From positions 17,153-81,152 of the IMG/VR virus record IMGVR_UViG_3300042691_032784: a stretch of 64,000 nt of DNA. The stretch is one strand, 5' to 3'. Positions 53,928 through 63,185 of the stretch are shown here, one piece after another. The notes beneath the pieces are model-generated. The model was not told the DNA's origin, made no database searches, and saw only the letters and a list, made by a program, of their open reading frames with translations. Source of the stretch: a virus. Position numbers and translations under genes: made by a program. The first letter of the stretch is position 1; every line of letters begins with the position of its first letter.

Positions 53928-54977
53928 ATGACTACACAAGAGTTACATATAAATATAGATTTACTTTTACAAAAAGTTTCTAGTAATTGGAATAGTAATT
54001 TTTTGCCACAAGAAAAAGATATATTTATAAATAAAGAAATATTAAAATTTGTTAAACAACGTATTAATCCTTTAAGTAATATTAAATTAGAAGGAAGTTA
54101 TGATACAATTAAAAGAACTCAAGATATTAATAGTTTAACAAAAACTGTACCTCTAAATGTAATTGATTTAAATCAAAAGGAAGCTATTGTACAGCTTCCT
54201 TTTGATTTTTTATATTATGTTAGTGGTAGTTTAGATGTGTGTTGTAATTGTAATAATATTAATATTTCTACTTTTACTAAATATATTGCTACATTTTCCC
54301 CCATAGATGATAGTGTTGAGGATTTAAGTAGTGAAATATTAAGTCAATTAGACACTCTAATAGAAGGAGAAGATATTATAGATTTAGTTAATACTGTTAA
54401 TTTACCTGAAAATTATTTTCCTAGTGATAATTTACCTAATTATCGTAAATATTTTATTTATAATAATTTAATATTTAATAGTATTAAACGAAATCTTCCT
54501 ATTGGTTATGAAATTAAATATGATAAATTTAATAATAAATTTATTATTAGTTCTAATACTCCATTCGAAATAACTTTTTCTATGGGGGAAATAGATTTTG
54601 ACATAACATATACTCAAGAAATTAATAATACTTATAATTTAACTAATTCATTAGAATCTGAATTACGTATTATAGATGAAGAATTTAAAACTCATGTTAA
54701 AAAATCTTATTTATCAGGTAATAAAGATGAAAGTAGAATAGGTTATTTAAGAAATAATAGTATTATTTTACCAAAGTCACCTAATGTTATACTAGATACC
54801 TTAAATTTAACATATCGTTGTTATCCTAGTAAAGTAGATGTATTTTTACAATATAATTCAGAACTTACTGATGAAGCACTTGATGAAGTAATTAATAATG
54901 TTGCTCAAAATTTAAAAGGTGTTATTTCTGATGATGGTTATGAAAAATTTATTAGAGAAAATTTATTAATTGAATAA
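53928..54977 (+). CDS. Probable head-tail connector/ring protein
   Basis: 349 residues. A helical start (NIDLLLQKVSSNWNSNFLPQEKDIFINKEILKFVKQR) is followed by β-rich segments and a Cys cluster (DVCCNCNN). The start resembles the later gene at 63186 (helix bundle then β domain), typical of connector-type proteins. Contains two inverted dispersed-motif copies. Role inferred from order and fold impression. Confidence 0.5.
   Translation: MTTQELHINIDLLLQKVSSNWNSNFLPQEKDIFINKEILKFVKQRINPLSNIKLEGSYDTIKRTQDINSLTKTVPLNVIDLNQKEAIVQLPFDFLYYVSGSLDVCCNCNNINISTFTKYIATFSPIDDSVEDLSSEILSQLDTLIEGEDIIDLVNTVNLPENYFPSDNLPNYRKYFIYNNLIFNSIKRNLPIGYEIKYDKFNNKFIISSNTPFEITFSMGEIDFDITYTQEINNTYNLTNSLESELRIIDEEFKTHVKKSYLSGNKDESRIGYLRNNSIILPKSPNVILDTLNLTYRCYPSKVDVFLQYNSELTDEALDEVINNVAQNLKGVISDDGYEKFIRENLLIE
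54294..54320 (+). repeat. Dispersed motif, copy 17 (C strand on plus)
   Basis: TTTTCCCCCATAGATGATAG, then TGTTGAG. Sense, read SPIDDSVED. Partner at 54566. Confidence 0.8.
54566..54592 (-). repeat. Dispersed motif, copy 18 (C strand on minus)
   Basis: The minus strand reads ATTTCCCCCATAGAAAAAG, then TTATTTCG. The CCCC half is perfect and the 3' half is weak. About 286 bp from copy 17, inverted. Confidence 0.6.
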
Positions 54978-54990
54978 TTAAATTTAACTT

Positions 54991-55914
54991 ATGGAAAATG
55001 TTTTTATTGTTAATGCTATCGGAACTAAAGAATCTTCAACTACTGCTAGTATTGAAGGTTTAGCCGCTAGAGAAGTTCTTGTAATAGGAACTAATAATGT
55101 TGTACTTGCTACTCCTGCTGATTGTGTAGGTGTAGATGGTTTTTATTTTGTAACTAAATTAACTAGTGGTAAATTTAGAACTAGTGCTGTTATTAAAAGA
55201 CGTAATGTTACTTCTATTAAAAAGAAAGACTATGTTGCTTTTACTTTGCCTCAATGGCGACTTGCATCAGGAAGTAATGGACTTAATGTAGAAACTACAG
55301 GAGAAGCACAAATTGGTATTACTAATAAATCTTATAATAGAACTATTAATTACCAAAGAGTAAATGTAAATGTAGTTAAATTAGCAGGAGAAAGTACTGC
55401 TACTTATTTAGCTAAAGTAGTTGCAGCTTTAAATGCTGAAAATAGTAAATTATCTCAAACTTTATTTACAGCTACATTAGGTAATACCAGTTCTAATTAT
55501 TTTATAACTATAGCTTCTACTAATAGAAATGCAGATATTTCTATTACAATGGATGGTATGTTTGCCGGTACTGAAATTACTAATACTGTTGTTGCTGTAA
55601 CAGGTAATGGTTTTGGTGCTGATATTGTAGCTCTTGAAAAAGACCATTCTAAAAATTTAGGTAATCAAGGTTATGAAAGATTAACAGAAGCTTGGTATAA
55701 TGCTCCTACTGAATCTTTAGCTACTGAAAATTATGATATTCTTAATTTAGCTTGGAAAGGTGAATCACCTACTGCAAGTTCTAGTATGACTGTAGCTAGT
55801 AATACTATTACTTTAGGATTTCCTACAGGAGGTACTGTAATTGATAATGTAGAAACTTTACTTAGATATTTATCAGGAGATACTTATATTGATGAAACTC
55901 CTATTGAACCATAA
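54991..55914 (+). CDS. Virion structural protein, β-rich
   Basis: 307 residues. Small-residue, Thr/Asn-rich β pattern throughout (AREVLVIGTNNVVLATPADCVGV; AQIGITNKSYNRTINY), few charges, resembling tail-tube or head-decoration proteins. It is followed by a strong terminator, like MCP, so probably abundant. Specific role not assigned. Confidence 0.5.
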   Translation: MENVFIVNAIGTKESSTTASIEGLAAREVLVIGTNNVVLATPADCVGVDGFYFVTKLTSGKFRTSAVIKRRNVTSIKKKDYVAFTLPQWRLASGSNGLNVETTGEAQIGITNKSYNRTINYQRVNVNVVKLAGESTATYLAKVVAALNAENSKLSQTLFTATLGNTSSNYFITIASTNRNADISITMDGMFAGTEITNTVVAVTGNGFGADIVALEKDHSKNLGNQGYERLTEAWYNAPTESLATENYDILNLAWKGESPTASSSMTVASNTITLGFPTGGTVIDNVETLLRYLSGDTYIDETPIEP

Positions 55915-55940
55915 TATTTTATTTATTTGTTGTTAATCCT

Positions 55941-55980
55941 AAAACTACTGATACTGATTATCTTTATCAGTAGTTTTTTT
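55941..55980 (+). terminator. Intrinsic terminator
   Basis: AAAACTACTGATA (55941-55953) pairs perfectly with TATCAGTAGTTTT (55965-55977), then T-run. It separates the capsid block from the adhesin/lysis/tail-fibre block. Confidence 0.93.
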
Positions 55981-55993
55981 AATTTAAACTAAT

Positions 55994-58255
55994 ATGAACA
56001 CAATAATAAATAATATTCATTATACTTTAAAAAAAATAACTAATAATTATATTATTACTAAAAATACTAATAATTTAGTAGTATTATCTTATAAATTTAG
56101 TATTTATAATTGTAATACTAATTTATTTGAAATTACTAATGAAGGTATTTTAGAAGATTTTAATGAAGTTGCAGAAATTACATTAATTAAAGATGGTAAA
56201 TATAAATTAGAATTTAATATTGAATCTGATGTAATAGGAGATTCTAGTATTGCTAATACTTTTATAGGTTTTTATCATTTCAATAATTTAAAAACTCAAT
56301 TAGTTAAAGAATTAAAAGCATTTTTATGTGATGATTGTAATTGTAAGTGTAAAGATAATTCTGATTGTACTTCTAAAGAAGCTAAATTTTGTTTAAAACA
56401 TAAAAAATTATTTAGTAAATTAGAAACTTATAGATATAATTTATCTGGATTTTTAATTAATTCTTATGTTATAGATAATATTAAATTATTTAGATTTATA
56501 CAAACAGTTATTTCTAATAATAGTTGTTTATTAACAAAAGAATTATGTAAAGAATTATTAGAAATTAGTTTAGGTAAACCTTATACTAATGAAAAAACTT
56601 ATAAATTTTATATAGCTTTATATTATTTAGGTATTTATTTTACAGAAAAATATATTGATACTGAATTATCAGAAGCAGATAATTTAATAAGATTAAACTA
56701 TTTAAATACTAGTTATAATTATAATGAAATTATAAATTGTATTTGTGGATTAGGTTTAGATATTAATACATTAGAACAATTATATAATAATATTTCTGGT
56801 GTTATTAATGATAATATTAATATTAATTTACCTCCTATTCAAGCTAGTTTAATTACTATTTTTCCTTTAATAAATGAAAGTGAAACTCAAACTTTTATTT
56901 TAACTGCTGATAATTTTTTAGATAATTATTCTGACCCTGAAGATAATGCACCTTTTTATATAAGAATTAGTAATTTTACTTTACCTAATACTATTAGATT
57001 ATTATTAAATAATAATCAAGTAGAACCTAATAGTATAATTAATTTTGCAGATATTTATAATGGATTATTATCTATTGAAGTAGATGAAATTACTAATCCA
57101 ATTGTATATAATATTCCTTATAATATTGCAGATGAAGGAAGTAATCAATTAGGAGCAGGTAATGTAATAAATATATTAGTATCTTCAGAAGATACCTATG
57201 AAAATTTACCTCCTATATCTATAGGAGATATTAATGTATTAGTTGAAACTAATGATGATTATTTTTTAACTATACCATTTCAACAAGCATTAGATAATTA
57301 TATTGACCCTGAAAATGATGAAATAGAAAATATTATTTTTACTCAAAATTATCCTAGTAATATTAATATTTTAAATATTATAAGTGAATTAGGTATTCCT
57401 TCTCAAACAGATATTCCTTATAATATTATAACTCAAGGACAATTAGGATTATTTGTTAGTTCTACTAAACCAGAAGGAGAATATATATTACCTTTTAAAG
57501 TATCTGATATAGGTTCTAGTACTTACGGTGCTACTGGTAATATTAATATTACTGTTAAAAGACCTGCTACATATGATGTAGTTATTAATTCTGTAAATGG
57601 TATAAATGTAATAGATAATATTATAACTTTACCTAATAATATAACATTAGCTAATATTATTGCTACTGAAACTTCTAACATTAATACAACTAGTATAAAT
57701 TGGACTTTAATATCTACACATAATCATGTAATTACTATAAATAATAATACTACTTTATTTCCTACGGTTGTAGGATTACAACAAGGTAATACTTATACAC
57801 TTAGATTAACAGTAATTAATGATGGTAATACTTATATAAAAGAGATTAAAATAATTGTTACAGCAATTATAACTACTCCTTTTCAAAAAAGTACTGGCAT
57901 AAATTTACAATTACAATCTGAAGGTAGTAATAGAGTTGGAATTACTGAAAATTTAATGAATACTTTACTTAATAATTATTTTCATCCTAATGGATTATTA
58001 CCTACAAATATTATTATTGTAACTACACCAGGTATTGGATTTTTAGAAATAGATGGTGGTTTATCTCCTATTAATGCAAATAATACTATTATATTAGATT
58101 ATAATCCTGGACAAACTAATGATAGATTTCAATATGTTTTTGATTATCCTATTGCTGTTTCTGTTCCTTTAAATACTAATTTTTATTTTTATTTTACTGA
58201 TATTAATGGAAATATTAGTAATATTGCTTTATGTCAAATTAATTTACTTACTTAA
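55994..58255 (+). CDS. Adhesin-like protein with Ig/cadherin-type repeats
   Basis: 753 residues. The N-terminal 250 residues are helical with a Cys-rich knot (LCDDCNCKCKDNSDCTSKEAKFC, about residues 113-135). Then come two similar β-sandwich repeats opening LPPI..., with NFLDNYSDPEDNAPF and QALDNYIDPENDEIE (about residues 275-400 and 400-515). A third Ig-like domain and a C-terminal domain follow. It probably projects from head or tail and binds host surface glycans. Confidence 0.6.
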   Translation: MNTIINNIHYTLKKITNNYIITKNTNNLVVLSYKFSIYNCNTNLFEITNEGILEDFNEVAEITLIKDGKYKLEFNIESDVIGDSSIANTFIGFYHFNNLKTQLVKELKAFLCDDCNCKCKDNSDCTSKEAKFCLKHKKLFSKLETYRYNLSGFLINSYVIDNIKLFRFIQTVISNNSCLLTKELCKELLEISLGKPYTNEKTYKFYIALYYLGIYFTEKYIDTELSEADNLIRLNYLNTSYNYNEIINCICGLGLDINTLEQLYNNISGVINDNININLPPIQASLITIFPLINESETQTFILTADNFLDNYSDPEDNAPFYIRISNFTLPNTIRLLLNNNQVEPNSIINFADIYNGLLSIEVDEITNPIVYNIPYNIADEGSNQLGAGNVINILVSSEDTYENLPPISIGDINVLVETNDDYFLTIPFQQALDNYIDPENDEIENIIFTQNYPSNINILNIISELGIPSQTDIPYNIITQGQLGLFVSSTKPEGEYILPFKVSDIGSSTYGATGNINITVKRPATYDVVINSVNGINVIDNIITLPNNITLANIIATETSNINTTSINWTLISTHNHVITINNNTTLFPTVVGLQQGNTYTLRLTVINDGNTYIKEIKIIVTAIITTPFQKSTGINLQLQSEGSNRVGITENLMNTLLNNYFHPNGLLPTNIIIVTTPGIGFLEIDGGLSPINANNTIILDYNPGQTNDRFQYVFDYPIAVSVPLNTNFYFYFTDINGNISNIALCQINLLT

Positions 58256-58257
58256 TT

Positions 58258-58734
58258 ATGAAATTAAATATTAATAATAGAATTTTTGATATATTTAGAT
58301 TACCACTTAAATTATTAAAAATTCCTTTAGCAGATGATAATGAAGATAATAAAATATTAGTAGTTAATCCTAAAGGAGAAGTTAGATATACTAATAATTT
58401 ACCTTCTAATTCTAATACTGAAACATTTACTAAATTAGTTTATTATGTAAATAGCCAAGATGCAACAGGTTTACTTAATATAAGTAAAGTAACATCTAAT
58501 GTTGATATTGATTTTTCTTTTCCAAGACAAGAAGTTGGTATTTTTAGTTTAAATTTTGATTTTCCTGGAGATTTTTATATAGATTTTAAAGGAGCAGTTC
58601 AAGGCAGAAATGATTGTATTGAATATAATAAAGAAGAAAATAATTTTAAAACTTATGATAATTTAGGAAATTTAAGTGATTTTTATGCTTTTGAATTTGG
58701 AGGTTGGATTATTATACATTTATTAAATAATTAA
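58258..58734 (+). CDS. Hypothetical virion-associated protein (158 aa)
   Basis: 158 residues, β-rich. Contains ILVVNPKGEVRYTNNLPSN, a pattern often seen at the base of phage fibre proteins. It is 2 bp after the adhesin gene, probably part of the same appendage. Function unknown. Confidence 0.45.
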   Translation: MKLNINNRIFDIFRLPLKLLKIPLADDNEDNKILVVNPKGEVRYTNNLPSNSNTETFTKLVYYVNSQDATGLLNISKVTSNVDIDFSFPRQEVGIFSLNFDFPGDFYIDFKGAVQGRNDCIEYNKEENNFKTYDNLGNLSDFYAFEFGGWIIIHLLNN

Positions 58735-58754
58735 TTAATTTAAAATATTATTAT

Positions 58755-59090
58755 ATGGAAGGAATTTTTGTAAAATTATCATTAAGTATTTTAAGTATAT
58801 TATTATATACTTTATTAAAAGCTTTACCTTATATTCAAAATAATAGTTTTGATATTAAATATTTTTTAAATCATAATTATAAAAAATGGATATGGTCTTT
58901 AATTACTATTATTATAGTAGTTATTATTATTAGTTTAGAACCTGCTACAGGAGAATTAATAAAAGTATTTTTAGGATTAGATATATTAGATACTCCTGCT
59001 TCTTTTTTTACTTTAGGTTTAGGTATATCTAATCTCGTTCAAGATGTAAGTAAAAGTAATAAAAAACAATTAGAAAAACATGATGGATAA
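58755..59090 (+). CDS. Holin-like membrane protein
   Basis: 111 residues. Hydrophobic segments at about residues 4-24, 44-62 and 80-95 (borderline), with a charged C-terminal tail (SKSNKKQLEKHDG). It lies directly upstream of a second small membrane protein and the amidase, the usual holin place. Overlaps the next gene by 11 bp. Confidence 0.6.
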   Translation: MEGIFVKLSLSILSILLYTLLKALPYIQNNSFDIKYFLNHNYKKWIWSLITIIIVVIIISLEPATGELIKVFLGLDILDTPASFFTLGLGISNLVQDVSKSNKKQLEKHDG

Positions 59091-59319
59091 TTCAGATTTT
59101 ACTATTACAAGTATTAAACCTTTAATAGTATCTTTACTTGGATTAATTATTAGTTATGTTAATATTAATCAAATTCTTAGTATTATTGTATTAATTTTAT
59201 CTATTATATATACTGGTTATAAAATAGAAGAAATGCATAATAAAAGAAAAACTAGATTAAAAGAAGAAAAAGAAGTTAAATCTAAATTAGAAGAAAATGA
59301 TAACAACAATAATAATTGA
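59080..59319 (+). CDS. Second holin-like membrane protein
   Basis: 79 residues. Two closely spaced hydrophobic segments (about residues 13-28 and 31-46), then a highly charged tail ending in Asn repeats. A holin/antiholin pair with the previous gene is plausible. It overlaps the amidase start by 23 bp, coupling their translation. Confidence 0.6.
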   Translation: MMDNSDFTITSIKPLIVSLLGLIISYVNINQILSIIVLILSIIYTGYKIEEMHNKRKTRLKEEKEVKSKLEENDNNNNN

Positions 59320-59935
59320 TAGAGGTCATGGTTTATTAGATAAACAAGGTAATTATGTTACTCCTGGTAAAAGAGCTACTCTCCCTGATGGGAGAGTAGT
59401 TTTTGAAGGTTTAGAAAATAATAAATATGCAAAAGCTATTGCTAAAGCTGCTAAAGAAGCAGGATTTAATGTAATTTTTACTGTACTTACTACTGATTTT
59501 AAAGATGTATCTTTAGTAGAAAGAGTAAATAAAGCTAATAAACATCCTAATAAAAATAGTGCTATATTTTTATCATTACATAATAATGCCGCTAATGGTA
59601 AAGCTTTTGGAACAGAATTATTTACTTCTAAAGGTCAAACATTATCTGATATATATGCACAACATATTATTGATAGATATAGAATTAGTTTTCCTAACAG
59701 ACGTATGAGAACTGATAAAACAGATAAAGATTGTGATAAAGAATCTAATTTTTATGTTTTAGCTAGAACTATTATGCCTTCTATATTATTTGAATTTGGA
59801 TTTTTTGATAATCCTACTGATTATGATTGGTTAAGTAATGAAAAAAATATAGATTTATTAGCAAAATGTACAATAGATGGTATTGTATCTGCTAATATTG
59901 ATTTATATGGAGAGCATATATATCCACTTAAATAA
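59297..59935 (+). CDS. N-acetylmuramoyl-L-alanine amidase endolysin
   Basis: 212 residues. TIIIDRGHG (His 11), VVFEGLENNKYAKAIA (Glu), IFLSLHNNA (His) and ILFEFGFFDN (Glu) are the zinc and catalytic residues of Amidase_3. Single domain, no binding module or signal peptide, so release needs the holins. A 10 bp hairpin inside the coding sequence (59376-59399) is unusual. It cleaves the peptide from glycan at lysis. Confidence 0.9.
   Translation: MITTIIIDRGHGLLDKQGNYVTPGKRATLPDGRVVFEGLENNKYAKAIAKAAKEAGFNVIFTVLTTDFKDVSLVERVNKANKHPNKNSAIFLSLHNNAANGKAFGTELFTSKGQTLSDIYAQHIIDRYRISFPNRRMRTDKTDKDCDKESNFYVLARTIMPSILFEFGFFDNPTDYDWLSNEKNIDLLAKCTIDGIVSANIDLYGEHIYPLK
59376..59399. other. Perfect 10 bp intragenic hairpin
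   Basis: CTACTCTCCC, loop TGAT, GGGAGAGTAG, followed by T5 (59400-59404). It reads ATLPDGRVV in the amidase and resembles an intrinsic terminator or attenuator. Confidence 0.85.
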
Positions 59936-59941
59936 TTAATT

Positions 59942-61261
59942 ATGAATGATTTTTTAAAAGTACTTAAAGGTAATTTACAATTTCCAAATATTAATATTTT
60001 TAATAGAAATAAAACTACTAATAATATTAAATTTCTTTGTATTACTAATGAAGGAAAACTTTTAATATTAGAAGATATAAATACTTTTAATGAAATTGTA
60101 AAGTTTTATAAAAATGTAGAATTTCATAATTCTAATTTAATATTTTATAATAATTTAGGAAAAGAAGTTGCTGCAATAACATTAAGTAATGGAGTTTTAG
60201 ATTTATTATCTAATGATGTAGCTAAAGTAAATGGAGCTAATATTATTACAGATATTAATGGAATTACTGCTGATGCTAATGGTTCTGTTACTTTAAATTT
60301 AAATTCAGCTCCTAGAGTAGTAAATTCTAACACTACTGCTATAAATGATGAAACTATTATTATAGTTGCTGATAGTACAATTTCTAATCCTTCTATACCT
60401 GTAGAGGGTAAAGGATATAAAGTTATAATAGTTAACGGTATAGCTACTATTAATGGAATTAATTATGGAGAAGGTAGAATTATTACTAGATTTTTTCATA
60501 GTGGTTCTTGGAGAACAAAAGTTTATGTAGATGAAACAATTATTGGAAGTGCTGTACAAACAGCTTTAAATAATAAACAAAATACATTAGGTTATACTCC
60601 TGAAAATGTAATAAATAAAACTAATTTAATTACAAGTGGAATAGGGACTTATCCTAATACCCCAACTGTTAAAAATTATGTTGATTTAGATGAATCTTCA
60701 TTTGGAGTTAAAAATAGATATGTTAGTGTATTGTCTATACAATCTACAATTACAACTTCAAATTTAGGTTCTAGTGCCGCTAATACAAATAATAGAGTAA
60801 CTTTTATACCTTTTAGAGTAGGTAAAGATATAAATATTAAAAATATTGCAATTTTACAAAATGCTGAAAATAATGGAGCAAATTCTAATTTAACTTTTTA
60901 TATATATAATGATAGTAATGATGGATTACCAGGTATTAAACTTCATCAAGTTATAAGTTCAAATGGTATATTTATAGGAGCAACTAAAGTAATAGATTTA
61001 CTAACTAATTTTAATTTAGTTAGAGGAAATTATTGGATAGGTATACATTTAAGAAGTTTAAATACAGTAGGTACTAATCCTACATTTGTTGGAGGAAATG
61101 TAACTTGGAATAGTGTATTAGAAGATACTTTAATCTATTCAAATAATAGAAATAATGTTTTAGTAGTAGCTAATCAATCTACTGATTTAGGAAATAATCC
61201 TATCTTATCTAATAGTTTATCAGCAACTATTTCTTTACCACAAATTTTTATAAAATTATAA
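59942..61261 (+). CDS. Tail fibre / receptor-binding protein
   Basis: 439 residues. DINGITADANGSVTLNL (about residues 100-116) and ALNNKQNTLGYTPENVINK (about 208-226) are typical of phage tail-fibre shafts. The last 180 residues form a separate β-rich domain likely carrying receptor binding. It is placed after lysis genes and before a small companion gene, as is common for fibre/chaperone pairs. Confidence 0.78.
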   Translation: MNDFLKVLKGNLQFPNINIFNRNKTTNNIKFLCITNEGKLLILEDINTFNEIVKFYKNVEFHNSNLIFYNNLGKEVAAITLSNGVLDLLSNDVAKVNGANIITDINGITADANGSVTLNLNSAPRVVNSNTTAINDETIIIVADSTISNPSIPVEGKGYKVIIVNGIATINGINYGEGRIITRFFHSGSWRTKVYVDETIIGSAVQTALNNKQNTLGYTPENVINKTNLITSGIGTYPNTPTVKNYVDLDESSFGVKNRYVSVLSIQSTITTSNLGSSAANTNNRVTFIPFRVGKDINIKNIAILQNAENNGANSNLTFYIYNDSNDGLPGIKLHQVISSNGIFIGATKVIDLLTNFNLVRGNYWIGIHLRSLNTVGTNPTFVGGNVTWNSVLEDTLIYSNNRNNVLVVANQSTDLGNNPILSNSLSATISLPQIFIKL

Positions 61262-61282
61262 TGAAATTATAATTAAATTATA

Positions 61283-61714
61283 ATGAAACATATAGTTAAT
61301 ATAACAGGTAAATATTTAGGAATAGCAGGGTCTAAAACAATATTAATTGATGGACAAATAGAAGTTCCTAATGCTCCTCCTAGTAATTTAATAAAACCTA
61401 TTTGGGATTTTAATAATAATATTTATTATGAATCTGCAACAGAAGAAGAAATTCTTTTAAATAGAGAAATTCCTAATGAAGTTCCTTTATGGGCATTAAA
61501 GATTATTCTTAATGAAATGAAAATTATTAATAATGTAATTAATGCTTTTAATTTATTAGAAGAACCTACTAAAAGTAGAGTTAATTTTGTATGGGAATAC
61601 GGTAATTCAGTAGAACGTAATAGTAATACAGTTAATTTTATTAAATCTGTATTAAATTTATCAGATATTACTTTAGATACTATTTTTATTGAAGCAAGTA
61701 AAATTAAACTTTAA
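61283..61714 (+). CDS. Tail-fibre companion protein, possible chaperone
   Basis: 143 residues. N-terminal β-strand module, then VPLWALKIILNEMKIINNVINAF and RVNFVWEYGNSVERNS. It resembles small proteins often encoded next to phage tail fibres, some of which help fibre folding. Function inferred from that context. Confidence 0.45.
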   Translation: MKHIVNITGKYLGIAGSKTILIDGQIEVPNAPPSNLIKPIWDFNNNIYYESATEEEILLNREIPNEVPLWALKIILNEMKIINNVINAFNLLEEPTKSRVNFVWEYGNSVERNSNTVNFIKSVLNLSDITLDTIFIEASKIKL

Positions 61715-61718
61715 GATT

Positions 61719-62144
61719 ATGAAATATATAAATAAAATTATTGAATTTTTTAAATATGTAACACAAACTTCTAATTGGTTATTACATATTATATTAGGTA
61801 TAGGTATTGGTAATATGTTACTTTGTTATGTTAGAAATACTTTTCTACAATTAATAATTGCTGTTTTATTTACTACTGTTATTGCAGGACTATTAGAAAA
61901 AGGACAAAGTATAGTACTAAAAGTAAAACCTGATATTAGAGATGTTATTGCTACTGGTATATTAGGAGGTTTTATTAGTTTTTTAATTAATATTACTTTT
62001 TATGGTATTCATTTTGATACTGCTAAAATTGAAAATAAAGAATTTCTTTCTATAATATTTTATAGTGGAGTTATTTTAGTTATTTATTCTATTATACATT
62101 GGACTATTATTCAATTTATTAAATTAAAAAAAGAAAATAAATGA
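61719..62144 (+). CDS. Multi-pass membrane protein
   Basis: 141 residues from ATG 61719, four bases after the previous stop. A longer frame from 61689 would overlap that gene and is not preferred. Four hydrophobic helices at about residues 20-37, 40-56, 75-95 and 110-130. Ends in TGA overlapping the next ATG. Function unknown; additional lysis or superinfection role possible. Confidence 0.6.
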   Translation: MKYINKIIEFFKYVTQTSNWLLHIILGIGIGNMLLCYVRNTFLQLIIAVLFTTVIAGLLEKGQSIVLKVKPDIRDVIATGILGGFISFLINITFYGIHFDTAKIENKEFLSIIFYSGVILVIYSIIHWTIIQFIKLKKENK

Positions 62145-62509
62145 TTTGGATATTATTAACTTTAATAGCTTATATACTATTTAATATTCTATTTATAGTT
62201 AATTTTTTTGCAGTAATTTATAAATATGGTTTTAAATGTTCTGTAATTATTGGTTTTTTTAAACAAACAGCTATTGATTTAGATAGATATGGAAATCATA
62301 ATTACAGAACTTTATTTAATATTGCATTAAAAAAAGAAAATGGTTATAAATTTGGTAATGTTAATGAAACTATAAGTAGTGTTTTAGGTAAAAATAAAAG
62401 AGATAGTACTTTATCTAAAATAGGTATAATTGTTTGTACTATTTTAGATTTTTTAGATGAAAATCATTGTATAAAAAGTATTAATAATAATATATATAAT
62501 TATGAATAA
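62141..62509 (+). CDS. N-anchored protein of unknown function
   Basis: 122 residues. Helix at about residues 3-28 (WILLTLIAYILFNILFIVNFF). The cytoplasmic part has IDLDRYGNHNYRTLFNIAL, NVNETISSVLGKNKRDSTLS and ENHCIKSI, a pattern I associate with a widespread unnamed family of small phage proteins located near lysis genes. Function unknown. Confidence 0.55.
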   Translation: MIWILLTLIAYILFNILFIVNFFAVIYKYGFKCSVIIGFFKQTAIDLDRYGNHNYRTLFNIALKKENGYKFGNVNETISSVLGKNKRDSTLSKIGIIVCTILDFLDENHCIKSINNNIYNYE

Positions 62510-63185
62510 AAATATTAAAAATATAGCAAGAATTGTAATAATAATAATTTTATTATTATTTGTATTTCATTTAGCAAAAGATTGGTTAAGACCTAAAATT
62601 ATTAAAACTTTAGGAGGTTATACTGATAAAGAAGTATCTAGTAAAATTGATACTTTAGAAAGACGTTATGATACTTTATATTTTGATTATCAAAATATTA
62701 TTAGTAATGCTAGTATTAGTAAAAGAGATACTCTAACTAATTATGTTATCAAATGGGAAACTAAATTTATAAATTCCGGTCAAATTTTTACTAAGGACAC
62801 GATTACACGCATTTCGGAAGCGTATATTTCATTCAATACCATAGATGATACTTTAATATCAGGAAAGATAAAAACCGTTATAAACGCTTCAAATTGCGAA
62901 ATTGTTGAACAAAATTTGGATTATAAACCTAAATTCCCTACATTAGTAAAAGAATATATTACTGTTAAAGAAACTATTACTGAAACTTTAACTAATGAAC
63001 CTAAAATTAAATTAGGTATTGGTGCAGATGCTACTTTTAATAGAGATTTTAGTTTATTTGGAGTATATCAAAGTAAAAATAATTGGCAAATTCAAGGTGG
63101 TTATCAATGGAATACTGAAACATTTGATAGAAATAATATTAGAAATACTGGTGCTATAAAAGTAGGATTAGTTAAATTATTTTAA
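62502..63185 (+). CDS. N-anchored periplasmic protein, mosaic; possible spanin
   Basis: 227 residues. Transmembrane helix at about residues 9-27 (ARIVIIIILLLFVFHL), helical segment, then a β-rich C terminus (KLGIGADATFNRDFSLFGVYQ; WQIQGGYQWN) resembling outer-membrane strands. Such inner-to-outer spanning could suit a spanin. Bases about 62775-62935 use G/C-ending codons and frequent CG, unlike the rest of the gene, which suggests a recently acquired patch. Confidence 0.55.
   Translation: MNKNIKNIARIVIIIILLLFVFHLAKDWLRPKIIKTLGGYTDKEVSSKIDTLERRYDTLYFDYQNIISNASISKRDTLTNYVIKWETKFINSGQIFTKDTITRISEAYISFNTIDDTLISGKIKTVINASNCEIVEQNLDYKPKFPTLVKEYITVKETITETLTNEPKIKLGIGADATFNRDFSLFGVYQSKNNWQIQGGYQWNTETFDRNNIRNTGAIKVGLVKLF

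Noticed and set aside
61689-61718. Earlier start for the membrane protein at 61719
   Set aside because: It would overlap the previous coding sequence by 26 bp and add a polar extension; ATG 61719 follows the stop directly.
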